Counted from the first letter of the stretch, positions 1-12,767 are shown. The stretch: DNA of 64,000 nucleotides from Ctena decussata (GCA_963989385.1 OZ022508.1:57017087-57081086); one strand, 5' to 3'. A program made the numbers and translations. The notes: generated by a model not told the origin, from the sequence alone.

Positions 1-1369
1 TTCATGTACTCATTTTGATGACTGTTTACCAATTTTTAGGCATAAATCTTCAAAACTTTCCATGAAATCTTATGTTCTAGCATTTTCCTAAATTTGACAT
101 TGCCGTAAAATGTTCAAGGTCAACCGAAGGTCTTCATTTTGAACATTCTTGATAGAACTGGATTACCCAATGCTACATACCAAGTTTCGAGGCCATAGGT
201 CAGTTGGTTCTGGAGAAGAAGTTTTAAAGGTTTTTCCCCATATATGGGCGTGGCGGCCATGTTGGTTATGTGACTTGGACGGTTTGAACAAATTTTTAAT
301 ACGCTCAACCCCTAGAGGCTTTATGTGAAATTTGGTTACAACTGGCCCAGTGTTTTTGGAGGAGATTGTCTAAAATTATGACATTTCTGCGTCAAAGGTC
401 AAAGTTTGACCTTGACCTCTTGTACACAAAAATCTTCATGAACTCATTTAAATGACTGCATATACCAATTTTTTAGGCCAAAATCTTCAAAACTTTCCAT
501 GAAATCTTATGTTCTAGCATTTTTCCATATTTGACCTTGCTGTAAAACAGGTCAAGGCCAACCAAAGGTCATAAGTTGAGCAATCTTGATAGTACTGGAG
601 TACCCAATGCTACATGCCAAGTTTCAGGGCCATCGGTCAATTGGTTCTGTAGAGTAGAAGATTTTTAAAGGTCTTTACCATATATGGGCATGGCAGCCCT
701 GTTGGTCATGTGACCTGGACCGTTTGAACAAATTTTCATTCTCTCAACCCCTGGAGGCTCTGTATGAAATTTGGTTTCAATTGGCCCAGTGGGTTTTGAG
801 GAGATTGTTTGAAATTGTCAAAATATGCGAGTTCCGCGTCAAAGGTCAAATAATGACCTCGACCTCTTGTACTCATAAATCTTTATGTACACATTAAGAT
901 GACTGTAGATATAATTTTTTAATCCAAAATCTTCAACAGTTTCCAAGATATCTTATTTTCTAGCAATTTGCCATATAAAAGCACAAGGAAGCAAATTTGA
1001 CCTTACCATTAAAAAGTCAAGGTCAACCCAAGGTCATAATTTGAACAATATTGGTAGTACTCGTGTACCCAATGCTACATACTAAGTTTTAAGGCCATCG
1101 GCCTATTGGTTCTGGAGAATAAGATTTTTTTAAGGTTTTTATTATATATGGGCATGGCGGCCATGGTGATCATGTGACCCGGACCGTTTGAACAACTTTT
1201 CGTTCCTAAGGTCCCAGAAGGCTACATATGAAATTTGGTTACAATTAGCCCAGTGGTTTTAGAGGAGAAGTCGTTTGTAATTGTGGACGGACGACGTACG
1301 ACGGACGGACGACGGAGCCTTACCATCCTATAAGCTCCCTCGGGGCCGCTGGCTCAGGTGAGCTAAAAA
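1..1369 (+). mobile_element. Non-autonomous internal-tandem-repeat element, 3' part (TCAGGTGAGC family)
   Basis: About three diverged tandem units of roughly 440 bp can be followed by repeated landmarks such as CATGTGACCTGGACCG (near 268, 705 and 1168) and GACCTTGACCTCTTGTAC. The array ends in a CGGA/GACG-rich run (about 1283-1314) and then GGCTCAGGTGAGCTAAAA at 1351-1368. The same family is complete at 31297-32584 and reversed at 6014-7172, where its other end reads AACAAGAGGGCC then GCTCACCTGA. GCTCACCTGA and TCAGGTGAGC are short subterminal inverted repeats placed asymmetrically, as known for Helitron2/Helentron-derived elements. The 5' end lies outside the window. It encodes nothing: open frames here are chance. 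Confidence 0.75.
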
Positions 1370-1685
1370 GTTCCCACGACTGTACATTGTATTTTTACCA
1401 TTTTATCCAAGTATGTGATAGCGAGAGTAACAGGATCCGGTTATTTGTAGAGAACGTGCCTTACACTGACGTCACCCGTTTTCGTTTAGTTTGCTGAAAG
1501 GACGAAAAGATAATTCCGTTTTCTTAAAGTCCATATTCCTGCATGCCTGAATTCTCACTGATTACTGAATCATCCAGTTTGTGAAAAAAATTCATTATTT
1601 TAACATCTGTCGACTTTAAAATCTGGTCAGGATCACATGATCCGCACGGTCAAAATTTAGTAAATTCACTGTTCAGAATTTATAT

Positions 1686-2216
1686 TTGCTCCCGAAGGAA
1701 CTTCGGCTGGCATATTAAAATCCCACCGTCCGTCTGTGCGTCTGCCCGTCCGTAACAAAAATTGTCTCAGGGATAACTTAAAAACTACAAAAGCAACTTT
1801 GATGAAATTTCACAGAAATATAAAGCATTATGTAAAGGTGTGTCAAGCACAAGATTTACGTTCCTATGCCGAAGGTCAAGGCCACAATCGGGTCAAAGGT
1901 AAGAACATGTCTTAAAACATGTCTCAGCTAACTACTGAAGCAAATTTAAGGAAAATTCGCAAAAAGATAAAGCATAATGGGAAGATATGTCACATACAAG
2001 AATTAGGTTCCCACCCCCAATGTCAAGGTTACTGTCGGGGGTCAGATTTCAAAACGTGTCTTTGTGATTACTTTAAAACTATGAAAGTTAATTTTCTCAA
2101 ACTTCACAGAAAGTTATAGCATTATCAGATGCGGCACATATATTTTTAATGTTCCCAAACCCAAAGTCAAGGTCACTATCCGGGATCAGATGTCAAACCA
2201 TGTCTCAGCAGTTGCG
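1686..2216 (-). mobile_element. Internal-tandem-repeat element, reversed, with terminal stem-loop
   Basis: Read on the minus strand the element ends in a CGGACGG-type run (the plus strand shows CCGTCCGTCTGTGCGTC near 1727) and a stem-loop, CCGAAG (1692-1697), loop GAA, CTTCGG (1701-1706). Upstream of that end are about three to four units of 140-155 bp, recognisable by TGTCTCAG at about 1772, 1919 and 2203 and a diverged copy near 2057, and by CAAGGTCA motifs. The architecture, units then CGGA-run then hairpin, is the same as in 4525-5130, 34390-35436 and 39530-40412 although the units differ. It is non-coding. Confidence 0.6.
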
Positions 2217-2508
2217 CTGAAATGTACCAAGGCAAATTTCCTTTAACTACACATTTTTGTTATTTCTGTTAGATTAAACATACATTATCGCCTTAATATA
2301 CAAATGGGTTTGAGGCTACAAATTCTCGAAACATTAGTGACAATCCTTTCCCTACAATATCAAATACAGCAAGACACGACAAGAAACAAACATATTATAC
2401 AGCAGTTGGTTACAAAACCATGCAAGCAATCAAAATAGATAAATAAAAACACAAAATTTGGACAGCACAACAGCGAAACTACGTCCACCCGGTGCCGCAG
2501 GAACCTTT

Positions 2509-2744
2509 AAGCCACGACACGACAAACCAGCAAAGTGGCATGTGCACCCAGCCAAGACTCAGATCAGCCTGGGCAGCCGCCCAATCTAATCAGAGTCTTC
2601 GCTGTTCGCCTAAAGGGTAGCTAAGCCCTATGCTACTTGCATGCGAACAGCAATGACTCAGATCAGACTTGGCAGATGCCCAGGCTGATCTGAGTGTCTA
2701 CTGGGCGCATATGCCACCTTGCTGGTTGTGTCGTGTCGCGGCAC
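2509..2744. mobile_element. Palindromic MITE, copy 1 (CCGCGACACGA family)
   Basis: Two arms of about 100 bp are inverted copies of each other, starting GCCACGACACGACAAACC and ending GTGTCGTGTCGCGGC, with AGATCAGCCTGGGC and GCCCAGGCTGATCTGA inside. Further copies are at 2920, 25488, 52317 and 53779. No coding capacity. The family looks like a fold-back DNA transposon derivative; the autonomous partner is not visible. Confidence 0.75.
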
Positions 2745-2801
2745 ATTTTATTGATGACATAGTTCGATGACCTGTACTAGGCACATGTTACAGTCTATCA
2801 A

Positions 2802-2828
2802 AAACAAACAAACAAACAAACAAAAAAA
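2802..2828 (+). repeat. (CAAA)n simple repeat
   Basis: AAAC units followed by an A-run lie between two MITE copies. It could be the tail of a lost retroelement; nothing else supports that. Confidence 0.7.
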
Positions 2829-2919
2829 ACGACAATTACCGCTAATAGATGCAATCAGAATATATAATAACTTGCGTAATACAGGTTACAGTGTAAAACA
2901 GAGACACCGAGACGACAAA

Positions 2920-3155
2920 TGAGCCGCGACACGACAAAACCAACAATGTGGTTGTGCGCCCAGCGCAGACTCAGATCAGCCTCGGTATCAGCACAGTCCA
3001 AGCAGACACTTCGCTAATCGCTTACAGGGTAGCTAAGGGTCTAAGCTACCTCCATGCGGACAGCGAAGACTCTGATCAGACTGGGCGGATGCCCAGGCTG
3101 ATCTGAGTCTGCGCTGGGCGCACAACCACATTGTTGGTTTTGTCGTGTCGCGGCA
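2920..3155. mobile_element. Palindromic MITE, copy 2
   Basis: The terminal sequence TGAGCCGCGACACGACAAAA is matched at the other end by TTTTGTCGTGTCGCGGCA. The inner arms carry CAGACTCAGATCAGCCT and its inverse. It lies only about 175 bp from copy 1, in the same family. Confidence 0.8.
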
Positions 3156-3789
3156 TAAATATGGTGCTGAACATTGATTATTATTATCCGCTGGGCTACT
3201 ATCATGCATGTTTTCCGGTTGTTTGCCCCGATTTCCAGGCCATTTTGTACATATACTAGCAATTTTACAATTTTTATTATTCGAGCTATCTAATTAGTGT
3301 AAAAGGTATAACATAATGCTAGTTATCATGTAAATAATCATTTCCCTTTTTTCCTGGGTTAATTACTTTCTTCTAGAACTTTCCATAATATGAGTCTCAC
3401 ACTGACCGTAAATATAGAATGGCTCATATATTTCTGTTAGGATATTTTCCATCTCAGATTTTTTTTTCAATTCTATGTGTTCTGACAAAAGGGGGTTAAT
3501 TTATGCAACTTTGTCAAAGAATGAAAACCATATCAAATATAATCAAACTGCTCCTGAAAAATAGGCTGATCTAAGTCTGCACTGTTTTCTGATATATTTC
3601 TCTCCGACTCGTATATTTTTTTCCGAATATTTAGTATAATTTACATTAGTATAAATTGAGTAGCATGGTCTATTTTTCCCTTTAACCATTTTTTTTAATT
3701 ATATAGTAACTCTTACCCTACCGATGCATCCTTCGGTGCATTTGTCCCTTTTTGACTGCAAATTCAGACACGATGTTTTTTTCGTATAT

Positions 3790-3905
3790 TTCTACAAGTT
3801 TGGCACAAATCATCTATATTTACATCAATTTTCAGGGAAAAAGATATTTTTCCCTGAAAACTGATCTAAAATATGGCAGTTTTGTACAAAACTTGTAGAT
3901 CTCTT
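3790..3905. repeat. Imperfect palindrome with a 14-bp perfect core
   Basis: TTTTCAGGGAAAAA (3829-3842) and TTTTTCCCTGAAAA (3847-3860) are exact inverses around a 4-base loop. The similarity extends outward, so that TCTACAAGTTT on the left answers AAACTTGTAGA on the right, giving imperfect arms of about 55 bp. The surrounding 3156-4524 is AT-rich (ATAAATAAATA near 3975-4030) with no gene I can support. Confidence 0.6.
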
Positions 3906-4524
3906 TCCATGGAAATTGAGATAAATATGACAGTTTGCAGAAATAAAAGAGAAAAAAGTGTGTGAGAGAAAGTAATAAATAAATATATAAATAAATAAAA
4001 ATAGATAAAATAAATAAAATGAAATAAAAACAAATACTGGTATGCCAGCAGGTATCATCAAATATTACTGCATTTAAATGAGTTCTCCTCCCATTTGGGC
4101 GAATAATTTGGTCGGGAAACAATCAGTTACAGTGTATGTGGGGTTAGGTCTCGGCTCCTAAACCCATTTGAGTGCTGCTCATTGAAGCATTGGGGAAGTT
4201 GTGTTTAAAAACGTTTGTATACTCAGCGTCAGCGAAAACTCACCACCCTTATAATGTCAGTTTTCTTTTCGAAATCAATGCTCAGACTATATCTTTATCA
4301 TATATCGGCCATTTTGAGCTATGCCATTCCGCATATGATAACAGTTTGCCAAAAATACGCTGTGAGTGCGGAACGTAACGTAAGCTCTGAAATCAAGAAT
4401 CACGAAAAACTAGGGTAAATTGGCTTTTGTAAGAGAATAGGTAGCACATCAAAACGACATAGTAAAGAAATCCGGAAAGCCGCAAGCAAGAAACTGAATT
4501 AGAGTCAAACGACAAACTTTAATC

Positions 4525-5130
4525 ACCACAAGAAGCTTTTATTACTTCTATCATCAAAGTTCTCAAAATCTGTTTCACGTGAATTTTATCACAATTTTAT
4601 GCATGTATATACCCCGGGGCAGGGGGAGATAACTCCTATGGGGTAAATTTGAGCATCACTGGAGGCTTTCATTACTCTGATCATTTGCTGTAAGTTTCAG
4701 AAAAATTGCTTCAAACTCTGATTTTATATGGAATTTTTCATTTTATACATGTATATAGCCCAGGGCAGGGGCAGATAACCCCCGATGATAAACTTTCTGT
4801 GCTCATAAAAAGCTTTTGTTACTTCGATCATGTTTGTGAAGTTTTATCATGATACTCAAAGGAATAAAGGAACTAGACGCCAGAAAATGTTTTGTACATT
4901 GACAAGTGCCGTAACTCTGTCAGAAATTAACAAAATTTGCCCATTAACAATCCCAAGCGAGACATTCTTGGTACAAATGCATATTCAAAATTTGAAGGAA
5001 ATCCGTTGATAAGTACTTTAGTTATCGAACGTAAACGAAGTGCGAACGGACGGACAGACGTACGTACTACGGGCGGACGGACAGCCAACGTGAAACATAA
5101 TACCCCGCCACTAACGTGTGGCGGGGTATA
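4525..5130 (+). mobile_element. Internal-tandem-repeat element with terminal stem-loop
   Basis: Three or so diverged units of 130-150 bp carry GGGGCAGGGGNAGATAAC and CATGTATATA. They are followed by CGGACGGACAGACG-type runs (5047-5083) and a perfect 11-bp stem TACCCCGCCAC (5101-5111) / GTGGCGGGGTA (5118-5128) with a 6-base loop, then TAAAT. Non-coding. The interval 5131-6013 downstream shows no gene, only a C-run near 5337-5352. Confidence 0.6.
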
Positions 5131-6013
5131 AATATGAATTTGAATAAACAGAAAAATAAAATTAGAAGAAAAGGATGACTTGCCCGTATCTCGTAATGTA
5201 TTTCATTATCTGTTCGATTCGCGAATATCGATTATCGATTTTCAAAGAGTGGCATGAAAAGTTATCCGTCGAAAAAGGCAGGGGCGAAGCAAATAACATG
5301 ATACGCACAATTCTAACATGACGTTAACTTTTCCCCCTCCCCCCCCCCCTTTAAACGCCTAGTACGCGGCGTCGTGTGAACGTTTGTGATAATTCAAATT
5401 GCTTACGTCGAGACGTGCCAATTTCGCGCCTTGATGACGTCGAATGTTAACATTTGCTTCTGTCGACGTCCGCCTCAAAACTGGTCCTTTAGAAAATGTT
5501 GTTATATACTTGCATTTTTATAATGTATAATGTTTCATTACCGGTATTTTATCGCTAATTAACACGTGTTGTCCGGCAGATACGAATATTGATTTATTTC
5601 GGCTTCGCCGTCGTGAACTAATATTTTGTGATCTGCTCTCCAACAATATGTCAATCTGCGATAATTCACGGGCAAGGAAAAATTATTTCTTATTAAATTA
5701 TGTTTTATACCTCTCGAGGACAAGAATAAGAGTATACCCCAAAGATATTTTATGTGTTCGCGTCTGCTTGCAGTTACTATTGAAATCTTGTCTAATTTAC
5801 TAAATTCCAGCATCATCAAATATGCACGTGCGTGTTGAAATTTTGTCAAGTTGATAAAATTTCAATACGCACCTGCGTATTTGCATATAAGCAGTTACGC
5901 CCTTGAACGCATAACCCGACACGATACGGAACATTACAACTTCGATAATCAGGGTAGCTATACATTAATACAACAAATCAAAAGCCATACTGGCGTGCGA
6001 CCAGTGGCGGCCA

Positions 6014-7172
6014 TTTTTAGCTCACCTGAGCCATAGGCTTAGGGTAAGTTATTGTGGTCAGTCCGTCGTGCGTCGTAAACAATTTGCTTTAAATGACAGC
6101 TTCTCTTGAACCGCTAGGCCTAAGGCTTTGATATTCGTAATGAAGCATTGTCTAGTAGACCTCTACCAAGTTTGTTCAAATAGTGGCCCCGGGGTCCAAA
6201 ATGTCCTTGCGGCGGGGGGTCTTGGGTTCATAATTAAAATATAGTCAAAATCTTCTTCTCCAGAACTACTAAGTGCAGATGCTTAAAATTTGGTATGTAG
6301 TATTTCCTAGTGGTCCTTTACCAAGTTTGTTCGAATGATGGCCCCAGGGTCCAAAATGGCCCCGACCCAAGGGGGTCTGGGGTGTTACCATAGAAATACA
6401 TAGAAAAATATTCAAAATCTCTTTCTTCAGAAACGCTCGGCTTAGATACTTGAAATTTTGTATGCAGCATTGCCTTGTAATCCTTTATCGAATTTGTTCA
6501 AATGATGGTCCCAGGGTCCAAAATGGCTCCGCGACAGGGAGTCCTGGATTTGAACCATCGAAATACATAGAAAAATATTCAAAAATCTTCTTCAGAACCA
6601 GTTCGCTCAGATGCTTTAAATTTGGTATGATGCACTGCCCTGTGGACTCCTATGAAGTTCGTGTAAATGATGGCCCTGGGATCCTGGGCGAGAGTCTTGG
6701 GTTCGGACTTAAATTATACTCAAAAATCTTCTTCTCCAGAACCCCTAGCGCACATGCTTGAAATTTGGTATGATGCATTGCCTAGTGGTCGTTTACCATG
6801 TTTGGCCCAGGGTATAAAATGGCCCCGCCCCAGGGGGTCTTGGGTTTGAACCATAGAAATACATAGAAAAATATGGAGAAACACTTGGCTAAGATGCTTG
6901 AAATTTAGTATGTAGGATTGCCCGGAATTCTTTACCAAGTTTATTCAAATGATGGCCCCAGGGTCCAAAATGGCCCCACCCCAGGGGATCCTGAGTTCGA
7001 ACCATAGCAAGTCATAGAAAAATATTCAAAAATCTTCTTCGCAATCATTTGGAAATGGTTGCAAAATTTGGAAATGGTTGCAAACTATCAGGTTTATTCA
7101 AATAGTGACTCTACTTTGACCTTTAACCTTTTTTTTCAGGTGAGCGATTCAAGGCCTCTGGGCCCTCTTGTT
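6014..7172 (-). mobile_element. Internal-tandem-repeat element (TCAGGTGAGC family), reversed, complete
   Basis: The plus strand begins TTTTTAGCTCACCTGAGCC, the inverse of the 3' end seen at 1351 and 32567. It finishes CAGGTGAGCGATTCAAGG then GGCCCTCTTGTT, the inverse of the AACAAGAGGGCC start seen at 31297. Between them are about six units near 200 bp with CCAAGTTTGTTCAAATGATGGCCCCAGGG variants. So both ends of the family are preserved although its internal unit differs from copies 1-1369 and 31297-32584: the ends are shared and the tandem core has been exchanged. Non-coding. Confidence 0.75.
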
Positions 7173-7699
7173 GTAATATTGTTTTACCCTGTATCCCATA
7201 AACGATATTTAGTTGTTCTACAGCTGTTTATTTTGATGGCATATATTAGAGATAATTGTCGTTATTATACAGTCAATTTTTTTTCTAATTTAATTTTTTC
7301 AAAGACATAATACAATATAACATACATTCATATAGTAAAGCAATTTCTTATATCATAGAAGAAGTCTGTAGGAACTTATCCAATCTAGCTTTTTCTAGAA
7401 TGAGAGACAGAATAGATAAGAGAATAAAAAGAAGCAAAGAAGCGAGAAAAAATGAGTGAAATAACTAAAGAGAAATAGAAAGAGTGAAAACAGAAAACAA
7501 TAAAAGTTTTTGAAGGAAACAACCATGTATAAATATTTGTAGTATATATCAAGGTTCATGCTTTCTACACAGGTAGATAAAAAGTTTTATCACTCTTTTG
7601 TTCTACTTCAAACTACAGAATCATTCCGCAGTTTGTACCGTTATAACATTATCATCCTACCTTACGATTTACTTATTTATTCATAACACATATATGCTT

Positions 7700-8431
7700 A
7701 GTTGACATTGGGTAAATTGGTTAGAGTATATCATCATCCGGAGAAATGATATAGAGGCAACCATTTTGCAAAAGACTTTGCTATCCTGTTTGATATTTCA
7801 GCATTATACCGGTCACTAATAGATTTTTTCTTCAGTAATGCAACAAATGCATAAATAGTTAACTTTTTATCGGTATTTATCAATTTCGTCTCTTAAATAT
7901 AATATTTTATTAACACCAGTATAAAATTTATTATATAATTTCTGCCTAGTTTCGAAAATAAAATATTACGGTTATACATGTTTAAAATGATGTTGGCATT
8001 TTCGTGTAACCAGGTTTATAGAGAATTCCAAAACTTCTGAACCTTCACACAAATAAGGAACAGATGGTTAATTTTTCCGGATATTCATTACAATATGAAC
8101 AGAGGTTATAATCATTTTTTCCTATATTCCAAATAAAGTAATTCGGAACAAGAATTTTATTGTTAATTTTAAACTGAAAGTCTTGAAGTTTAACCTCTTT
8201 AAAATTACTTATCGAGGCATTAAATAACCTCAAGTCATTTTCGTTAATGATTCTTACATCAGCCACCCATTTCTCATAAATATTCAATTGGTTCACTTTC
8301 TTCATAATGTCATAAAAAATTCGACTTCCTTTCTTACTCAACATTAAGTAACTAATATAAATATTACATCTGGTGATAAAGTGGGGGTCTCTATAATGGC
8401 CATTTTCTGGTAAGAAATGGATTTTCACCAA
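7700..8431 (-). pseudogene. 3' remnant of a non-LTR retrotransposon ORF (Tx1/L1-like C-terminus)
   Basis: The minus-strand frame 8431-8045 gives 128 residues. Its features fit the region after the reverse transcriptase palm in Tx1/L1-type ORF2 proteins: LQDFQFKINNKIL, YFIWNIG and a CSYCNEYPE zinc-like motif, which in these families is followed by a short tail. Past the first stop, other frames down to about 7700 still look like the same tail (FSKLGRNYIINFILVLIK, then IAKSFAKWLPL). The palm itself is absent, so this is a 5'-truncated, frameshifted dead copy. Flanking 7173-7690 shows nothing I can name. The family assignment to Tx1/L1 rather than another LINE clade is tentative. Confidence 0.55.
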
Positions 8432-8529
8432 ACTTCACAAATGTCTGTTGGCTAACATATATTGAAATACTGATCTCATCGATAGTGTATTTTGCGTGCT
8501 CATCGATAGTGTATTTTGAGTGCAGCGCA

Positions 8530-9915
8530 GTATCAAAGTGGGCGGGGTAATTCCACCCCATATCTTACCATGTATCATTTTTATGCCGCCAACTTTGAAA
8601 AAATTGGTGTGGGATTATTGATTTGGCTTGTCCATCCGTGCGTGTGTGCATCACACTTTCCATGCTTGCTGTAGCTTTGGAACCCTGCTAGCTAGGGTCC
8701 TGAAATTTCATATAAAGATTTCTCATGGAAAATTAGCTGAATCGTATTTTTTTTTCTTTTCTCAGTTATCCACCTTCTTGGAGTTATGCCCCTTTTGAAA
8801 AAATGATATAACTTGTTAGCAAGTTATCTCAAAAAGTATTTAAGCTGTGGCCATGATATTTGGTATACTGATTGGGTATGAGAAGTAGAATACTTGATTA
8901 ACTTTAAGGACAATTCCGTAAAATATTGATGGAGTTATGGCCCTTGTTTGAATTTGGCACTTTCACAACTTTTGAACCGCTTAAGTTAGGAAGCCGATTT
9001 TTGGTAGAGTGGAGGTTCTTGCTGTGTTAACTACTTTAGTACAAGTTAGGTAACTCTGCATTCATTAATTACGGTGTTACTCCCCCTTATGTTCAATACT
9101 TACGCATCCACTGAGTTCAAGAACCAACGGGAAAAAGGTTTTGAAATTTCATATATAAATTCCTTATTGAAAAATAGCTGACATGTATTTTTTTCAATTC
9201 CCAGATATCCTCCTTTATAGCGTTGTGTCCCTTTTTGAAAAAAAGATAAGACTCTTTTGTTAGCAAGATATCTCAAAGAGTATTTGAGCTATGGCCTTTA
9301 TATTTGGTATACTGATTGAGTATTAGAAGTCAGTTACCCGAATAACTTAAAAGACAATTCCATAAAATATTGATGGAGTGATGGTACTTGTTTAAATTTG
9401 GTAATTTTTCCAAGTTTTGAACCGCTTGAGCTAGGAAACTGATTTTCGATATAGTAGTACTTCTTGATGTGTTAAATACTTAATTACAGGTAAGGTGACT
9501 CTGCTTTCATTAATTACGGAGTTACTTCCCCTGATGTTCAATATTTATGCAGCTACTGAGTTCAAAAGCCATTGGGCAAAGGGTTTAGAAATTATACACA
9601 TGTATATGAATTCCTCACGGAAAACTAGTATTTTTTTCTTTTCCCATTTATGCCCGTTTATGGAGTTACGCCCATTTTAGAAAAATGGGATAACTATCTT
9701 GTTAGCAAGATATCTCAAAATGTATTTAAGCTATGGCCTTGATATTTTGTATACTGATTGGGTATGGGGAGCAAATTACTTGATATTCCCTAAAATATTG
9801 ATGAAGTTATGGCCCTTGTTTGATCTGGCATTTTTCAAACTTCTGAATTGCTTGATCTGGGAAGCTGATTTTTGGTTTAATAGTAGTTCTTGATGTGTTA
9901 AGTATTTTAGTAAAG
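8530..9915 (+). mobile_element. Internal-tandem-repeat element, three units of about 443 bp
   Basis: TTGTTAGCAAG followed by TATCTCAAAA-type sequence and GGTATACTGATTGGGTAT recurs near 8813, 9256 and 9698, a period of about 443 bp. The left end has GGGGTAATTCCACCCC, a small palindrome, at about 8545. I do not see the right-hand CGGA run that closes related elements. Non-coding. From 9916 to 10560 the sequence is AT-rich without recognisable features. Confidence 0.55.
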
Positions 9916-10570
9916 ATAACGTAATTTCAGACTTATACGTTCTAAAGTTTGCCACCTTTAGAGGTAAGCATATGGTTTGGGGCATGGTGGTTCCCAAACA
10001 CAATTTGTAATTTCAACTATCTCTATAAGTAATAATGACTGATTTACCATTATGATCTGAAATAATACAGGTCTATATGCTAATTAATTGGGTTATATAA
10101 CTTATCATTGTTTGCCATTTAATACCAATATATAAGCTTATAAGTGATAACAGAAATTTTACCCATTTTGGCTTCTCCAACTTAACGAAAATCCTAAATT
10201 ATTCATTATTTGTCAAGATATATAAAGAAAACTTGCAATTATATTGATGTGATATTGTGGATTGCAGAATCATGAGAAAACTATCCTAGGCATATCAAAA
10301 CTTGAATTATCTGCCCTTGATTCAAGAAAATATAAGTAATTAAATTGAAAATGTAAGATCGAAATTCCACATTGACTCTTTTGCTCTTGTTTCTAATATT
10401 ATACATATTGTTTAGCTTTCACTTCCATATTGTGTCCGTGCTTACACAAGAACTGTAACTGGAACAGCAGAGCTCATCCTGTTATATGCCACTGAATTAC
10501 ATCACATTCAAGATATCATTTTCCGACCCAAAGTTTGATTTATGGATTTTAGTTACTGACATAATATCAA

Positions 10571-10840
10571 ATGTTATTGAATACCTTAGTTTGGAATTTG
10601 AAAGTCTCACTGAAAACTGATGACAGAGTCAGTGCACTAGACCCTCCTGCCCATCACACACGCAATATTTTTATATCTGACAGTGATCACCCTAATATTA
10701 CACACAAACTGTCTGAGGACAATCCTAAAACTCAGGTGACAAGACAGGATATGAAAGTCTTGAAGAGGACAGGGATGCAAAGCATATATACCCTTCTGAA
10801 ACTGGCTCAGCTAAGATGGGCTGGCAATAACACCAGAACA
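10571..10840 (+). pseudogene. Non-LTR retrotransposon C-terminal fragment
   Basis: The open frame contains MKVLKRTGMQSIYTLLKLAQ followed by LRWAGN. The pattern VLKRAGM-SI-TLL-QLRWAGHV-RM is characteristic of the segment downstream of the reverse transcriptase in many invertebrate non-LTR elements (RTE-like). Only that segment remains: the expected H after WAG is N, and the following residues no longer match. The ORF runs on to 10942 but that part includes an unrelated palindrome. The fragment is dead. Confidence 0.55.
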
Positions 10841-10891
10841 AATGCACAGACTAAAGACATTTACAGACGCTGTCTGAGATACGTTTGTAGT

Positions 10892-10930
10892 GACACCGGT
10901 GGCTGCCCGAAGGGCAGTCACAACGGTGTC
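10892..10930. repeat. Nested hairpin
   Basis: GACACCG (10892-10898) pairs with CGGTGTC (10924-10930). Inside it CTGCCC (10903-10908) pairs with GGGCAG (10912-10917) around a GAA triloop. It may be the terminal stem-loop of an eroded element. From 10931 to 11999 I see no gene; a tRNA-like stretch (GTATAGCGCTGGCCTGCTGA near 11610) may be a SINE head relic. Confidence 0.45.
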
Positions 10931-11999
10931 GTCAAATCGTAACGCGTATGCTAAATAAAATATGTGTACGGACAAACTGAAAAATTTTCGGATCTTGACG
11001 AATGATTAGATTCTGGCGAATAAGGGCAATGCTTCCGATTGAGTCAGGTGGTTTCAGGTGGCCAATGAAAATGCTTTGCGATGCTGGACTGCTATAGGGT
11101 TTTCTTCCATATTTAATTGACAAAATGGCAAACCTGCAGTTCTCGATAAAAAACATCAAAATAAATAATGATAAATAAATCATGAGGTTTTCTTCATTGA
11201 GATAGTATCCAGTCATGGCACTTTGCATTGCATGCTGTTATGTCATTGGCATTTTATAGCTAAATTGTCTGCCCTTGCTTTTCTTCGAAAATCATTCACT
11301 GAAGCAAAGACGATTTCTTCTGCGTTTCTTGCGGTATCTGCGACTTCTTTGTATGTTTATGAGATTGAATGAAGTCCTCAGCGGTAATATAATGAGTAGA
11401 TTATTGCGTACCATTGTAATTTTGTGTGAATCCAATCTCTTGGCTTACGCATGCATGGATTCGGATATCAAATTTGTCCGTAATTGTCCACAGACGCTTT
11501 AGTGAACTATTTTGAAGTCTCAAGTTATACACGATACTTATCTATGCATGAGCCTAAGAAACTACCCGGGTTTTTCTCCATAATCAGGAGCCCAGATAGA
11601 TCAGAGGGTATAGCGCTGGCCTGCTGATCTAGCGGTCCCATATCCACTAATAATAGTAAAAGCTTCAAACCAGTACAGTGCTCTACGGATGCAGAAATTC
11701 ATTATTTCCTAAAACAGTTATAGACTGGAACTGTAGTAGGGTGGGGTATGTGGACGGACGGATATATGTCAACTGTCCGTGATAAGAAGCGGCCAGCAAT
11801 CCCACCTGAACTACCAGTTTTCAACTTAGAGTTCAACCATGATCGCATATAGCCGGTTCGTATCATTTGATGCAACCTGAAGACTTCCACACAAACAACA
11901 ATTTTTTATAATAACAAATTCTATGTAGAAAACTAAATTTTCTGTACAGAAGAATTCCACGCGAGATGTGATGAAACTGTAACAATAATAATAATATCC

Positions 12000-12548
12000 A
12001 TAACCTCCAGGGGTTGAGGGACTAATAAGTTGTTTAAACGGTCCTGGTCACGTGACCACCATGGCCGCCATGCTTATATACGGTAAAACCGGTTTCGAAT
12101 CTTCTACTCCAGAATAAATAGACTGATGGCCTTGAAACTTTGTAGGTAGCATTGAGTATATAAGTACTTCCATGTTTATTCAAATGATGACCTTGGGTTA
12201 AGTTTGACCATTTTTACGGGAAGGTCAAATTAAGTTCTTGTGCTTTTATATGGGAAGTGCTCGAAAATTAGCTTTCATGGAAATTATTAATGATTTTGGC
12301 GTGATAAAGGTATATACACTTATCTTAATGAGTACACAAAGAATTTCGAGTACATAAAAGGTAATTCTTTGACCCTGGTCTCTCAAGCTTTGACAATTTC
12401 AAACATCTGCTCAAAAGCCAACGGGCCAATTTTAACCAAATCTCATACAGAGTCTCCAGAGAGCTGAGGGGACGAATTCTATTCAGCTGGTCCAGGCAAA
12501 CCCCACCATGGCTGCCACACCCATACCGGTATATGGTAAAAAATCTTT
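12000..12548 (-). mobile_element. TCAGGTGAGC-family element fragment, reversed
   Basis: CCAGGGGTTGAGGGAC, CACGTGACCACCATGGCCG and CAAGCTTTGAC-type landmarks are the inverse of those in 1-1369. Both termini are missing. It is joined directly to the unrelated repeat 12549-12767. Confidence 0.6.
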
Positions 12549-12767
12549 AAAGGCCCCATTGCTCTATCAGCATAGACAATTTTATAATCAGACATAGCTG
12601 CAAGCTTCCCACTTTAGTTGCATCCTTGTAAATGACCGTAATTAGCCATCTTTAAACCAATACGTGAAACATCCTTTAGGTTCAGTTAAAAACGGGTTAA
12701 GACGTTTTTTGGCAATTAAAATGGCATACTTTCGAGTTAATTAGTTGAATAAAATAGTAAAACTACA
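12549..12767 (+). repeat. CTCTATCAGCATGA interspersed repeat, copy 1
   Basis: AGGCCCCATTGCTCTATCAG, then GCAAGCTTCCCACTTTAGTT and GGCAATTAAAATGGCATACT, parallel the outer inverted repeats at 20820-21376 and 22715-23250 and the copies at 24131, 42215 and 50345. It sits between two oppositely oriented fragments of another element. Confidence 0.6.

Noticed and set aside
2923..3155. Rho-independent terminators or riboswitches suggested by strong hairpins
   Set aside because: The hairpins are arms of a dispersed MITE in animal DNA.
3825..4122. Minus-strand frames rich in Phe, Tyr and Ile
   Set aside because: They are translations of an AT-rich (AAATA)n stretch and of the palindrome at 3790-3905.
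1..5200. CRISPR-like arrays
   Set aside because: The regular repeats have units of 130-460 bp without short direct repeats and unique spacers, and the DNA is eukaryotic.
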